In this document: positions 9,213 through 18,607 of the stretch, piece after piece
How the letters are laid out: the number at the start of each line of letters is the position of its first letter
Position numbering within the stretch: position 1 is the stretch's first letter
From: Halorubrum xinjiangense
GTDB lineage: Archaea; Halobacteriota; Halobacteria; Halobacteriales; Haloferacaceae
Direction: 5' to 3'
DNA length: 64,000 nt
Assembly (NCBI RefSeq): GCF_900102375.1
Contig: NZ_FNBO01000006.1
Span: 62,001 to 126,000 of the forward strand
Notes under the pieces: model-generated
Told to the model about the DNA's origin: nothing
Seen by the model: the letters and a program-made list of their open reading frames with translations, nothing else
Database searches by the model: none
Translations under genes and position numbers: made by a program

Positions 9213-9663
9213 GCCTCTCTCAAGCGGCGTGACCGTGAGACACAGACTGTCAAAGCCGCGTTTCTCGTCGACACCGCGCAGGGTGCGGTTATCGACGTTC
9301 GTCGTGGTTCGAAGTGGCCCAACGAGACGAATCTCGGCCCGCAGGTCGCCTGCGTTCCGCAAGGCGACCTGCGGACCCTTGGCGCCGACGAGGGCTACGA
9401 CCATATGAGTTTCTGCGAGAAACTTCGCGCAGGAGGCGTTCGACCGCTGATCGAGCACCGCCATCTTCGCGCCGTACGATCGCGCGCAAAACGCCCGGAC
9501 CAACCATGATCTCTACAACCAGCGATCGGTGTGTGATACCGTGAACTCGGTGATCAAGCGCTCGGACGGCGGCGCCGTCCGAGGGTAAGCATGGTATTGT
9601 CAGTTCTGTTAGATTATGCTCGCCGCCGCAGTCTACGACGTCAAACAGGCCGTTAAACAGTGA
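9213..9663 (+). pseudogene. IS5-type (ISH) transposase remnant, frameshifted and deleted
   Basis: Three plus-strand frames join to give the C-terminal half of a haloarchaeal DDE transposase. First frame: KAAFLVDTAQGAVIDV, then SKWPNETNLGPQVA, ADEGYDHMSF and GGVRPLIEHR. After about 9464 the frame shifts to APYDRARNARTNHDLYNQRS and VNSVIKRSDGGAVRG, then stops. The last piece (MLAAAVYDVKQAVKQ) ends at 9663. The N-terminal half with the first catalytic Asp is missing. The element cannot make an active enzyme. No inverted repeats of the parent element were identified. Confidence 0.8.
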
Positions 9664-9762
9664 GTCCAGTCGCCGTCTGCGAATTCAACAGAGCCGTCTC
9701 AACGTATAAGGCACGGATGGATACGGCGGGAGCTATGTGTCCGTACAGATCGTATCCACCCT

Positions 9763-10488
9763 ATGTCCTCAGCAATAATTGACGAGGAGACAGTCGTACA
9801 GAACCGTGAGGAGCAGGCGCAGCCGCTGAGCAGAACGCTCGACGTGGCCATCTCGTCGTTCCTCGTGCTCGTTGGAGGGATTTTCGGAGCTGCCGGATAC
9901 CTCCTCGCCGGGTTCGCGGACGTCGACCGAGTCGCGTCTTGGGTAGCTTCCGGACGGATCACGTCGACCGAGATGAGCGACCTGGAACTGATCGACGCGG
10001 TCTACGCCCTCATTTGGGGAAGCGGAGTCAGCTTGACACTAACCGGCGTGATGCTGGTCGTGGCCGGTATCGCGTTCTTCGGGTTCCAGACCCGCGCGCG
10101 ACGCCGCTTCGACGCGACCGGGATCGTCTCGCCGAGCACGACCGGAAACGCCATCCTCGGGGCGATGGTCACGATCGTCGCGTCGTTCGTGCCGTTCTCT
10201 CCCGTCATCGGTGGCGGGGTCTCCGGCTACCTCAACCGTGGATCCGATAGCAGTGCCGTCCGAACCGGCGGCTTGGCCGGCCTGTTCGCCACCGTCCCGG
10301 TCGTCACCGTGTTCGCGGTCGTCATCTGGAGTCTCCTCGGGAGCGCCACGGGGCTGACGGCGATCATCGTCGCTACCCTGGCAGTCTCGCTGATGATCTC
10401 TGTGTCGTACATGGTCGGCCTGAGCGTCCTCGGCGCCTACCTGGGCACCCACCCGTCGTTCGTCGACGCGTTCAGTGACGCCGAGTAG
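9763..10488 (+). CDS. DUF5518-like membrane protein
   Basis: A 241-residue protein with four to five hydrophobic segments. The C-terminal half (GNAILGAMVTIVASFVPFSP, then GGGVSGYLNRG, RTGGLAGL) resembles the DUF5518 type of haloarchaeal membrane protein, and the N-terminal half has an extra helix pair around an Asp-rich loop (SDLELIDAVYALIWG). No enzymatic motif is visible. It stands alone; the start follows 80 bp after the IS remnant. Confidence 0.7.
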   Translation: MSSAIIDEETVVQNREEQAQPLSRTLDVAISSFLVLVGGIFGAAGYLLAGFADVDRVASWVASGRITSTEMSDLELIDAVYALIWGSGVSLTLTGVMLVVAGIAFFGFQTRARRRFDATGIVSPSTTGNAILGAMVTIVASFVPFSPVIGGGVSGYLNRGSDSSAVRTGGLAGLFATVPVVTVFAVVIWSLLGSATGLTAIIVATLAVSLMISVSYMVGLSVLGAYLGTHPSFVDAFSDAE

Positions 10489-10775
10489 ACGAGCCGTCAG
10501 TCTCGAGTGGCAACCACCCGCGTCTCATCGACGCGCGAACTCGTGACAATTTTCCTTCGGAGACTATTGTGAAGCCCGCAGCCGGCGACCGCCTTCCGAG
10601 GTAGCGATACGCACACGACCCTCTCGACGGCTGGTGTCGGGGTGTCGGACTCCTCAATCTCGTTCGTCACGAGTAGTTGTGGGTTCGCTCACCGGTGAAG
10701 CCGTGCGCTCCGTGTATCCGTGAACGCGGAGTTGCGGGCGAAAAAACCGTGTTCGGACCGACCGTCGAGAGCCGC

Positions 10776-11282
10776 TTACGCCTCGACGACTTCGATCGCG
10801 CCGAGCATCCCGTTCGCCTGATGAGGCGTACACTGGTACAGCTGAATTCCGGTGTTGTCGAAGGACTGCTCAAAGGTGGCCCCCTCCTCGGAGACGGAGT
10901 CACCGCTGTTGAAGTCGGACTCGGACCCCTCGACCGAGGCCACGTTGTGCGCGCCGCCGTTCCCGGTCCACTCCCAGACGACGGTTGTGCTGGAGTCGAT
11001 GCGGATCGCCGCCGGCGAGAAGGCGAACCCGACGTCGCCGGCGCCGACCTCGACGGTGACCTCGTCCTGTCCGGTGAGGTCCATGATCGTTCCCTCGTAC
11101 ATGCGGGCGTCCGAGAGGTACTCGTCGATCTCGCTGGGCACGTCGTCGACGGCGCTCCCGCCGTCGCCGCCGTCGGATCCGTCGCCACCGTCGCCGCCGC
11201 CGGAACAGCCGGCGAGCGTGCCGATGGTCAGCGCGGCGCCGGTTCCGGCGAGATACCGCCGTCTGGACAGTTTATCAGACAT
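10776..11282 (-). CDS. Halocyanin-like blue copper lipoprotein
   Basis: A 168-residue exported protein. The start MSDKLSRRRYLAGTGAALTI is a Tat signal with a lipobox (LAGC), then a Gly/Asp/Ser linker and a plastocyanin fold. The copper ligands are visible: GGAHNV (His), then YQCTPHQANGM (Cys, His, Met), a type 1 site. It probably carries electrons between membrane complexes outside the cell. The long upstream frame to 11777 is an artefact; the Tat start at 11282 is preferred. A halocyanin with an adjacent oxidase would be expected, but none is here. Confidence 0.9.
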   Translation of the reverse strand: MSDKLSRRRYLAGTGAALTIGTLAGCSGGGDGGDGSDGGDGGSAVDDVPSEIDEYLSDARMYEGTIMDLTGQDEVTVEVGAGDVGFAFSPAAIRIDSSTTVVWEWTGNGGAHNVASVEGSESDFNSGDSVSEEGATFEQSFDNTGIQLYQCTPHQANGMLGAIEVVEA

Positions 11283-11429
11283 CAGCTCATGTAGGGGCCG
11301 AGGCCTTACAAACCCCGTGATAGCTTTCGGTTCGCAGGAACGTTCCGCGCCGCTATGTGGCGGGTCGACGGTCCCCCCGCCCCGACACCGAGAGCGGGGT
11401 TTATCGCCTTCCGCGACGTCGCGGAACGC

Positions 11430-12020
11430 ATGCGCGAAGACGCGCTGGCGACCCGACTCGTCGAACACTACGAGGCGACGGCCGAGTCGCCGGCGATCCG
11501 GCTCGAAGAGCCGTACGACGCCGACGGTCGGGAGGGAGTCGTCGACCTGTTCGTCCGGACGCGGACGCCCGAGGCGGTCGACCGCGTGATCGAGCTCAAG
11601 GCGGACGCCGCGGTTCGCCGCGCCACCGGCGCGAACGAGGTCCTCCGGCAGTACCGCCGCATGGAGCGGTACTTCCACGCCGACGAGCGCCACGCGCTCC
11701 GCCCCAAACTCGGTCGCACCGAGCCGGGCGCCCGCTACCTGCTGTGTTTCGCGCCGACGCCGACCTGCGTCCACCACGTCGCGACGAACCGCACGCTGTA
11801 CGGCTCCGTCGACCCGGATGCGCGGGCGGGCGACGTGCCTGCGGTCCGCACCATCGCGTTCCTGACGGGCCTCGACGGCGACTCCGCCGGCCTCGGGCTG
11901 GTCTCCGTCAACGGCGAGGCGAAATTCGGGTCCGAGCCGTTCCGGCGGGCGGTCCCCGACGGCTCGCGGCTCGCGGAGAGTCTGTGCGCGGTCGACGACG
12001 ACCTGATCGAGTTCCCCTGA
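11430..12020 (+). CDS. PD-(D/E)XK nuclease-like protein, conserved hypothetical
   Basis: A 196-residue protein from the ATG at 11430 (MREDALATRLVEHYEATAES). An earlier ATG at 11355 would add 25 low-quality residues and a TATA-like element (TTTATCGC) sits between the two, so I prefer the later one. The region about residues 45-70 reads GVVDLFVRTRT then VIELKAD, which matches the D...ExK core of restriction-endonuclease-like folds. No specific partner gene is present. Possible role in DNA or RNA cleavage; unproven. Confidence 0.65.
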   Translation: MREDALATRLVEHYEATAESPAIRLEEPYDADGREGVVDLFVRTRTPEAVDRVIELKADAAVRRATGANEVLRQYRRMERYFHADERHALRPKLGRTEPGARYLLCFAPTPTCVHHVATNRTLYGSVDPDARAGDVPAVRTIAFLTGLDGDSAGLGLVSVNGEAKFGSEPFRRAVPDGSRLAESLCAVDDDLIEFP

Positions 12021-12072
12021 GACGGAGTCGTCCGATCGGTCGCCGGACGGTTGAGGCGTCGAACGCGACCGG

Positions 12073-13221
12073 TTAGAGGCCGAGCTCGCGACCGATGACG
12101 ACGTGTTGGATCTCGCTCGTCCCCTCGCCGATCTCCATCAGCTTCGCGTCGCGGTAGAAGCGCTGCGGCGCGAAGTCGGTGGTGTAGCCGTAGCCGCCGA
12201 GCGTCTGGACCGCCTCCTCGGCAACCTCGCGGGCCGCCTCGCTGGCGTCGAGCTTGGCGAGCGCCGACTCGCGGGTGACAGACTCGCCGGCGTCGTACTT
12301 CGTCGCCGCTCGGTGCGTGAGGAGCCGGGCGCGCTCGATCTGGCGGTGCATGTGGACCACCTTGTCGCGGACCGCGTCGAACTTCGCGATCGGCTTGCCG
12401 AACTGCTCGCGCTCGCCCGCGTACCCCTTCGCGGCCTCGTAGGCGCCCTGCGCGAGCCCGACCGAGAGCGCGGCGATGGAGATCCGGCCGCCGTCGAGCG
12501 TCTTCATCGTCTGTTTCCACCCCTCGCCCTCCTCGCCGAGCAGCCGGTCCTCCGGGATCCGCACCTCGTCGAGGGCGATCTCGCAGGTGGGCGAGCTGTT
12601 GAGCCCCATCTTCTCCCAGACGGTCGTCACCTCGAACCCGTCGTCCGCGTCGGGGTCGACGATGAACGTCGAGATGCCGTCGTAGCCGGCCTCGGGGTCC
12701 GTCACCGCCTTCACGAGGATCGAGTTGGCGACGTTCGCGTTCGTGATGAACTGCTTTGTGCCGTTGAGCACGTACTCTCCCGCGTCGGCGTCGTACTCGG
12801 CCGTCGTGTCCATGTCGGAGGCGTCGGAGCCGCTGCCGGGCTCCGTGAGCGCCCACGCGCCGAGCCCCTCGCCCTCCGCGAGCGGGCGGAGCCACTTCTC
12901 TTTCTGTTCGTCCGTGCCGAACAGCTCGATCGGCTTCGCGCCCAGCGAGGTATGCGCGGCGTACGAGAGCCCGATCCCCCCGGAGACGCGCCCGAGCTCC
13001 TCCGTGACCAAGGCGTACATCAGCTGGTCGCCGCCGAGGCCGCCGTACTCCTCGGAGACCGGGACGCCCATCATGTCCAGGTCTGCGAGCGACTCGAACA
13101 CCTCCTCGGGGAAGCGATGTTCGTCCTCGATCTCCTGAGCGACGGGCGCTATCTCCTCCTCGCAGAACTCCCGGACGGTGTCGCGTATCATCCGGTGTTC
13201 GGCGGGTACCTCGAAGTCCAT
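12073..13221 (-). CDS. Acyl-CoA dehydrogenase
   Basis: A 382-residue FAD enzyme starting at [20 protein letters not shown]. It oxidises acyl-CoA to the 2,3-enoyl-CoA in beta-oxidation or branched-chain acid breakdown. Visible are [15 protein letters not shown] (FAD/substrate loop near residue 130), [12 protein letters not shown] near 270, and [22 protein letters not shown] followed by [17 protein letters not shown], with the catalytic Glu of short-chain type dehydrogenases. The longer frame up to 13272 has poor N-terminal sequence. It stands alone, with no electron transfer flavoprotein next to it. Confidence 0.92.
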   Translation of the reverse strand: MDFEVPAEHRMIRDTVREFCEEEIAPVAQEIEDEHRFPEEVFESLADLDMMGVPVSEEYGGLGGDQLMYALVTEELGRVSGGIGLSYAAHTSLGAKPIELFGTDEQKEKWLRPLAEGEGLGAWALTEPGSGSDASDMDTTAEYDADAGEYVLNGTKQFITNANVANSILVKAVTDPEAGYDGISTFIVDPDADDGFEVTTVWEKMGLNSSPTCEIALDEVRIPEDRLLGEEGEGWKQTMKTLDGGRISIAALSVGLAQGAYEAAKGYAGEREQFGKPIAKFDAVRDKVVHMHRQIERARLLTHRAATKYDAGESVTRESALAKLDASEAAREVAEEAVQTLGGYGYTTDFAPQRFYRDAKLMEIGEGTSEIQHVVIGRELGL

Positions 13222-13310
13222 GGGCAAGAATTGCGACCCGCGGGCATAAACGATGCGAACGACCGTGAACAACCGCGTCCTTTTCCCGAACGGGGGCCCA
13301 CGCGGCGCGT

Positions 13311-13919
13311 ATGGCCCTCCGCCCTCAGCAGGTAGTCCTCGCGGTCGCCCTCGTCGCGGCCGTCGCGCTCGGCGCGGTCGCGATAGCCGACGTCGCCGGC
13401 GCCGACGGGATCGCCGGTATCGGCGCCGAATCGGAACCGCCGCGGCTGTCGGTGGAGTCCGTCGAGCGGCTCGACGTCGGCTGCGCCGACGACGTGGCGA
13501 CGTACGCGTCGAGCCGGACCGGCGGCGGCTCCGTCGACCGGGTCGGGTTCGTCGAGACCGGCGACGCGGCGGCGAACCTCTCCGTCGCCACCGAGCGGAC
13601 CTCGCCGCGCGGCGCCCGCCTGAGCGCGTTCCGCGTGTACATCGACTCGGCCGCCGCCGACGAACGCGCCGACTCGGACCCGACGGCGAACGGGAGCGAC
13701 GACTGTCGCGTCGGGATCCAGTATCGGGTGCGCCTCTCGTACGAGCCGCGCTCGTCCGGACCGCTCTCGTTCGGCGACGAGGGGACGCGCGTCCTCTGGC
13801 TGGAGAACGGCGAGTACGTGGGCTGTTCCGGGGTTGCCGAGGGATCGCTCGAGACCGAGTGCGCCCGCTTCCTCGACGGCGGCGGCCCGGAGCGCACGTG
13901 GGCGAACGGAACCGCGTGA
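13311..13919 (+). CDS. Exported hypothetical protein
   Basis: A 202-residue protein with an N-terminal hydrophobic signal (QQVVLAVALVAAVALGAVAIA) that is either a signal peptide or an anchor. The mature part holds four cysteines (VGCADD, DDCRVG, VGCSG, TECARF), so disulfide bonds are plausible outside the cell. No domain is recognised. It diverges from the acyl-CoA dehydrogenase gene (89 bp gap). Confidence 0.65.
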   Translation: MALRPQQVVLAVALVAAVALGAVAIADVAGADGIAGIGAESEPPRLSVESVERLDVGCADDVATYASSRTGGGSVDRVGFVETGDAAANLSVATERTSPRGARLSAFRVYIDSAAADERADSDPTANGSDDCRVGIQYRVRLSYEPRSSGPLSFGDEGTRVLWLENGEYVGCSGVAEGSLETECARFLDGGGPERTWANGTA

Positions 13920-14015
13920 CTCCGCCCCGTCGGGGGCGCGGGACCCGGCCGCTTCGGCGACCGCGCCTCCACCCGCGAGCCGACGACTTATGAGGCGTCG
14001 CCGCGTTCCGCCGCT

Positions 14016-14813
14016 ATGGAGTTCCGGGAGCTCGTCCGCGGTCGCGTCGACTGGCCCGACGTCGAGCGGGTCGCGCGCGAGCTGGCGGCCCGGTACGACC
14101 GCGACGAGGTCCGCGTGCGGTTCCTCGACGCGGACAACTGGCTGTCGACCCCGATGGTCGTCGACGACGACCTCTTCGTGAAGGTGATCACCCGCCAGAA
14201 CACGATCGTCCACGCGCTGTTCACGACGGGGCGAAACCTCGGCGCGTTCTCGGCCGGCACGGAGGGGTTCTTCGAGCGTCACGAGACGCCCTACGAGATG
14301 GCGCGCCATGAGCTTGAGGCGACCCGGCGGGTCCGGGAACTCGGCGTCAACGCGCCCGAACCGGTCGAGGCGTTCGAGGTCGGCGACCTCGGCGTCCTCG
14401 TGTTGGAGTACCTCCCCGAGTTCCGCACCCTCGGCGAGCTCGACGCCGAGGCGGTCGCCGGGCTCGCGCCCGATCTGTTCGCGACGCTGCGAACGGTCCA
14501 CGACGCCGGGCTTGCGCACGGCGACCTCCGCGCCGAGAACGTCCTCGTCGCGGACGGCGAGCTCTACGTCATCGACGCGACCCGCGTGAGCGACGACGGC
14601 CGCGAGGCGGCGCGCGCCTACGACCTCGCGAGCGCGCTCGCGGCGTTAGAGCCGCTGATCGGCGCGGCCGACGCGATCGAGGCCGCGCTGACGAGCTACT
14701 CGGCCGACGAGCTCCTCGCGGCGCGTAGATTCCTCGACTTCGTCGCGATCCGGCCGGACCACGACTTCGCCGCCGCGGAGCTGATAGGCGAGCTGGAAAA
14801 GCGGACCACGTAG
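14016..14813 (+). CDS. RIO/Bud32-like protein kinase or ATPase
   Basis: A 265-residue cytosolic protein. The N-terminal part carries DDDLFVKVITRQN with a likely ATP-binding Lys near residue 55, the hinge is VLVLEYLPEF near 130, and the catalytic loop is HGDLRAENVLV with Asp near 169. The metal-binding segment reads YVIDATRV, so the Asp is kept but the usual DFG/D-x-G is replaced by DAT. This resembles haloarchaeal RIO1-like kinases. Substrate unknown. Overall length matches a minimal kinase core. Confidence 0.8.
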   Translation: MEFRELVRGRVDWPDVERVARELAARYDRDEVRVRFLDADNWLSTPMVVDDDLFVKVITRQNTIVHALFTTGRNLGAFSAGTEGFFERHETPYEMARHELEATRRVRELGVNAPEPVEAFEVGDLGVLVLEYLPEFRTLGELDAEAVAGLAPDLFATLRTVHDAGLAHGDLRAENVLVADGELYVIDATRVSDDGREAARAYDLASALAALEPLIGAADAIEAALTSYSADELLAARRFLDFVAIRPDHDFAAAELIGELEKRTT

Positions 14814-14827
14814 CTGCTCGACGTCGC

Positions 14828-14892
14828 GGTCGGCCCGCTCACTCCGCGGTCGGCCCACTCACTCCGTGGTCGACCCGCTCACTCCGCGGTCG
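14828..14892. repeat. 20-bp tandem repeat at the 3' end of the DMT exporter gene
   Basis: Three near-identical 20-bp units (GGTCGGCCCGCTCACTCCGC at 14828-14847, 14848-14867, 14868-14887) and a partial fourth. The units include the last codons and stop of the DMT exporter gene on the minus strand, so the gene end seems to have been duplicated in tandem behind itself. Confidence 0.75.
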
Positions 14893-15814
14893 GACCCGCC
14901 GATTCGGCGACGGAGTCCGCACGCTCGCGGCTGACGATCCAAATGCCGACGGCCATCAGTGCGCCGCCGACGAGGAAGCCCGAGCCGAGCGCCTCCCCGA
15001 GCAGCGCCGCACCGAGCGCCGCCCCGACGACGGGCTGGGCGAAGAAGAACACGGCGACGGTCCCGGCCGAGACGTACGCTAACCCCTTGTACCAGAGGAA
15101 CCAGGCCGCTGCCGTCGACGCGAGTCCGAGGTACAACACGGCGCCCACCGACTCGACGGTGAGCGGGAGCGCGGCGGGCGATACGCCGAGATACCACAGT
15201 TCGCCGACGGCGAGTGTCCCCAACAGCGGAACGCTCGCCAATGAGGAGTACGTGGCCGCGCGGAGCGCCCCGTGGCGCCTGACTGCGCGGAGTCCCCAGA
15301 CGGTGTAGCCGGCCCACGCCGCGCTCCCGACGAGCAGCAGCGCCACGCCGAGGAGGTTGCCGGCGGCGATCGACGCGAGTTCGTACTGCCCGGCGAGGAC
15401 GACCGCGGTGCCGACGCCAGCGACCGTCATCCCGCCGGCTTTCGCTGCCGTGACGCGCTCGTCGAGGACGAGCGCGCCGAGCGCGACGGTGAACACGGGC
15501 GTCAACACCGTCAACAGTGATCCCTGGCTGGCGCTCGTCAACTCGGTGCCGACGAACTGCGTGGCGACCGTCAGCGTCACCCAGCCCCCGAGCGCCGCGA
15601 ACGTCGGCCACTCGGCGCGCGTCGGCGGCGCCCCGCCGCGGCCGACGACGACGAGCCAGAGGACCGTGGCGCCGAGCGCGACGCGGAGGAACCCGAGGGT
15701 TACCGGCGGGATCAGCGCGAACCCCCACTTACTGACGACGTACATCCCGCCCCACAGCGCCGCGGCTGCGAGCGGGGCGAGCGCGAAGGCGTAGCGTTCG
15801 AGCGCGGCTGTCAT
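14879..15814 (-). CDS. DMT superfamily (EamA) transporter
   Basis: A 311-residue membrane protein with ten hydrophobic segments in two EamA repeats (first about residues 15-150, second 165-300). Typical segments are AALWGGMYVVSKWGFALIPP in the first half and TAAAWFLWYKGLAYVSAGTV in the second. Such proteins export metabolites or amino acids; the substrate is unknown. It lies 69 bp after the Liv operon on the same strand and may be read through from it. Confidence 0.9.
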   Translation of the reverse strand: MTAALERYAFALAPLAAAALWGGMYVVSKWGFALIPPVTLGFLRVALGATVLWLVVVGRGGAPPTRAEWPTFAALGGWVTLTVATQFVGTELTSASQGSLLTVLTPVFTVALGALVLDERVTAAKAGGMTVAGVGTAVVLAGQYELASIAAGNLLGVALLLVGSAAWAGYTVWGLRAVRRHGALRAATYSSLASVPLLGTLAVGELWYLGVSPAALPLTVESVGAVLYLGLASTAAAWFLWYKGLAYVSAGTVAVFFFAQPVVGAALGAALLGEALGSGFLVGGALMAVGIWIVSRERADSVAESAGPTAE

Positions 15815-15883
15815 GGGGTGGAGCGGGACTGCGCTGCGGTCGGCGTGCGCCGACGAAGGGGGTCGAAACCGAGGGCGGCCGCC

Positions 15884-16648
15884 TCAGCCGCCGAGGTACA
15901 GCTGCGAGACCTCTTCGTCGTTCAGCAGCTCCTCGGGCGTCCCCTCGAACCTGACGGTCCCCTGATCGAGGACGTAGCCGCGGTCGGAGATGCCGAGCCC
16001 CTTCGTCACGTTCTGCTCGACCATGAGGATCGCCGTGTCCATGTCGTTGACCGCTTTGACGTCCTCGAACACGTCGTCGGCGGTGTTCGGCGCGAGCCCG
16101 GCGGACGGCTCGTCGATGAGGAGCACGTCGGGCTCCATCACGAGCGCGCGGGCGAACGCCAGCACCTGGCGCTGGCCGCCGGAGAGCGTCTTCGCCTTCG
16201 CGCTCCGCTTCCGCTCGATGATCGGGAACCGGTCGTACAGCGTCTCGATCACCTCCTCGAGGCCGCCGTCGCGGGCGACGCCGCCCATCCGGAGGTTCTC
16301 GTCGATCGTCAGCGAGCCGAACACGTTGTCGGTCTGCGGGACGTAGCCGATCCCCTCGCGGACGATCTCTTCCGGGGCCATCCCGCCGATGTCGCGGCCG
16401 TGGTACGCGACGGTTCCCGTCCACGGAGTCAACATCCCGAAGGCGGTCTTGAGGACCGTCGACTTCCCGGCCCCGTTCGGGCCGACGAGACAGACGATCT
16501 CGCCCGGGTCCAGCCGGACCGAGCAGTCGTCGAGCACCTGTACCTCGCCGTACCCGCTGTCGACGCCAGACAGCGAGAGCACGGGATCCGTTCCGCCGTG
16601 AGGCCCGTCCGCGGCCCCGGTCGTGTCGTCTGTCATGCCGTCGCTCAT
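15884..16648 (-). CDS. livF: Branched-chain amino acid ABC transporter ATPase LivF
   Basis: A 254-residue ATPase. Walker A GPNGAGKST near residue 57, signature LSGGQRQVLA near 155, Walker B VLLIDEPSAGLAP and the switch region VEQNV. Short length and the ATP site match LivF rather than LivG. It overlaps LivG by 4 bp and is the last gene of the operon. With LivG it forms the ATPase pair on the cytosolic face that drives import of Leu, Ile, Val or related amino acids, or possibly urea or amides. Confidence 0.9.
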   Translation of the reverse strand: MSDGMTDDTTGAADGPHGGTDPVLSLSGVDSGYGEVQVLDDCSVRLDPGEIVCLVGPNGAGKSTVLKTAFGMLTPWTGTVAYHGRDIGGMAPEEIVREGIGYVPQTDNVFGSLTIDENLRMGGVARDGGLEEVIETLYDRFPIIERKRSAKAKTLSGGQRQVLAFARALVMEPDVLLIDEPSAGLAPNTADDVFEDVKAVNDMDTAILMVEQNVTKGLGISDRGYVLDQGTVRFEGTPEELLNDEEVSQLYLGG

Positions 16649-17433
16649 GTTCCGCCTCCGAGGTACGCGTCGATGACGCGGTCGTCGTTGCGGACTCCCT
16701 CCGGGGTCCCCTCAGTGAGGACGTGCCCCTGGTCCAAGACGACGATCGGGTCGGCCAGGTCCATCACGAACTCCATGTCGTGTTCGATGAGCAGGAACGT
16801 CGTCCCCTGCTCGTTGAGCCGCCGGATCTGGTCTTTCAGCTTCTTCGCCAGCGTCGGGTTCACGCCCGCGACCGGCTCGTCGAGCAGCAGCACCTCAGGC
16901 TCCGCGAGCATCGCGCGAGCGAGCTCGACGAGCTTCATCTGCCCGCCGGAGATGTCGGTCGCGGGCTGGGTCGCGAGGTGGTCGATCTCGAACTCCTCCA
17001 GTATCCGCTCCGCCTCGGCGAGGTTCGCCGACTCGCTCTCCGAGACCGACCCGGGCGAGGCGAACAGCGTGAGGAACGACTCGCCGGGCTGTTTCCGCGG
17101 GCCGACTAACATCGCCTCGCGGACGGTCATCCCCTCAAGCTTGCGCGGCGTCTGGAACGTCCGGATGAGCCCGTGGTCAGCGACCTGGTACGGCTCCATG
17201 CCAGTGACGTCGGTCCCGTTCACCTCGACTGTCCCCCCGTCCGGCTCGTAGAAGCCGGAGATGAGGTTGAAAAGCGTGGACTTGCCGGCGCCGTTCGGGC
17301 CGATGAGCCCGGTGATCGTGCCGCGCTCGACGCCGAACGTCGCGTGGTCGGTCGCCGCGAGCCCGCCGAACGACTTCTGGAGGTCGTCGACGCGCAGGAC
17401 CGGGTCCTGCTTGGGCAGCGCGCCCTCACTCAT
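16645..17433 (-). CDS. livG: Branched-chain amino acid ABC transporter ATPase LivG
   Basis: A 262-residue ATPase starting at MSEGALPKQDPVLRVDDLQ (ATG at 17431-17433). The longer frame to 17505 is not supported because it runs into livM. Walker A GPNGAGKST near 53, the LivG-type insert GLIRTFQTPRKLEGMTV near 103-119, signature ISGGQMKLVELARAM, Walker B VLLLDEPVAGVNP and IEHDMEFVM. It overlaps the end of livM by 8 bp. It pairs with LivF. Confidence 0.9.
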   Translation of the reverse strand: MSEGALPKQDPVLRVDDLQKSFGGLAATDHATFGVERGTITGLIGPNGAGKSTLFNLISGFYEPDGGTVEVNGTDVTGMEPYQVADHGLIRTFQTPRKLEGMTVREAMLVGPRKQPGESFLTLFASPGSVSESESANLAEAERILEEFEIDHLATQPATDISGGQMKLVELARAMLAEPEVLLLDEPVAGVNPTLAKKLKDQIRRLNEQGTTFLLIEHDMEFVMDLADPIVVLDQGHVLTEGTPEGVRNDDRVIDAYLGGGT

Positions 17434-18607
17434 CGCCGCCACCTCCCTTGCGCTCGCGGACGCCGCTGTCGGGCGTCTCGGGCGTCGCCCGACCGTCGAC
17501 CGCACTCGGCCAGATCAGCTCCCGCTGCGGCGGGAGGACCCCCTGCGGCCGGTAGCGCATCACGGCGACGATCACGACCCCGATCAACAGCAGCCGCATC
17601 GGCGCGGGGTCTATCGGGAGCGCCACGTCGTTCAGGAAGCGCGTCCCCTCGCGGATCGTGACGATCACGATGCCGCCGAACAGCGCCCCGCGGTTGGATC
17701 CGCTGCCGCCCAGTATCACCGCGACCCACGCGTAGAACGTCGTGATCGGGTCCAGATCGCCCGGCCCGACGTAGAGGTTCAGGTGGGTGTAGAAGACGCC
17801 CGCCAGCGCCATGATCAGGCTCCCGAGGATGAACGACTGCATCTTGAACGAGTAGGTGTTCTTCCCGAGCGCCCGCGCGAGGTCCTCGTCGGACCGGATC
17901 GTGCGCAGCACGCGTCCCCACGGCGACTGGTGCGCGCGCCGGAGGACGAAGAACGTCACGCCGGCGAACGCGAGCACGAGCAGGACGTTCAGCAGCGACT
18001 GCCAGAACGACGTCCCGAGGATGATCGGCGACCCGGGGATCACCACCAGCCGGAGCCCGGGCATCGCCTCCGGGAACGTCGAGAGCACGGGCCACCCCTG
18101 GAAGAAGCCCGGGATGCCGCGCACCCCGGCGCTGCCGTTCGTGAGCCAGCGCTCGTTGAGGACGACCAGCCGGACGACCTCCGCGAGCCCGAGCGACGCG
18201 ATCGCGAGGTAGTCGGTCCGGAGCCGGAGCGTCGGAATCCCGATGAGCAGCGCCAGCACGAGCGCGACGACGAGCGCGACGACGAGCCCGACGAGCGGGT
18301 TGAACCCCCCCGCGATCGGCGAGCTGCTCGCGGTCATCAGCGCGGACCCGTACGCGCCGATCCCGAAGAACGCGGCGACGCTGAAGTTGATCAGTCCGGT
18401 GAACCCCCACTGGGCGTTCAGCCCGAACGACAGCAGCGCGTACATCCCCGCCAGCCCGACGAGGAACAGGAAGTACGTCGGCCCGAGCGCGCCCGTGAGC
18501 ATCGCGACGAGGAGGAACAGCGCGAACGCGACGCTGACGCCGAGAACCCACCCTTCCGGTCGAGTCAGGTCGGCGAACGTAGCCCTCGGGTCGTCGAGGA
18601 GGCTCAT
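17426..18607 (-). CDS. livM: Branched-chain amino acid ABC transporter permease LivM
   Basis: A 393-residue permease with about ten helices. The LivM pattern is visible: SFGLNAQWGFTGLINFSVAAF near residue 60 and the EAA-like segment AVILGGSGSNRGALFGG near 305. The C-terminal cytosolic tail is long, polar and Arg-rich (ETPDSGVRERKGGGGDE). It overlaps livH by 4 bp. It forms the pore together with LivH. Confidence 0.9.
   Translation of the reverse strand: MSLLDDPRATFADLTRPEGWVLGVSVAFALFLLVAMLTGALGPTYFLFLVGLAGMYALLSFGLNAQWGFTGLINFSVAAFFGIGAYGSALMTASSSPIAGGFNPLVGLVVALVVALVLALLIGIPTLRLRTDYLAIASLGLAEVVRLVVLNERWLTNGSAGVRGIPGFFQGWPVLSTFPEAMPGLRLVVIPGSPIILGTSFWQSLLNVLLVLAFAGVTFFVLRRAHQSPWGRVLRTIRSDEDLARALGKNTYSFKMQSFILGSLIMALAGVFYTHLNLYVGPGDLDPITTFYAWVAVILGGSGSNRGALFGGIVIVTIREGTRFLNDVALPIDPAPMRLLLIGVVIVAVMRYRPQGVLPPQRELIWPSAVDGRATPETPDSGVRERKGGGGDE

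Noticed and set aside
11283-11777. Long N-terminal extension of the halocyanin gene
   Set aside because: It is antisense to the nuclease-like gene and lies upstream of a clear Tat signal.
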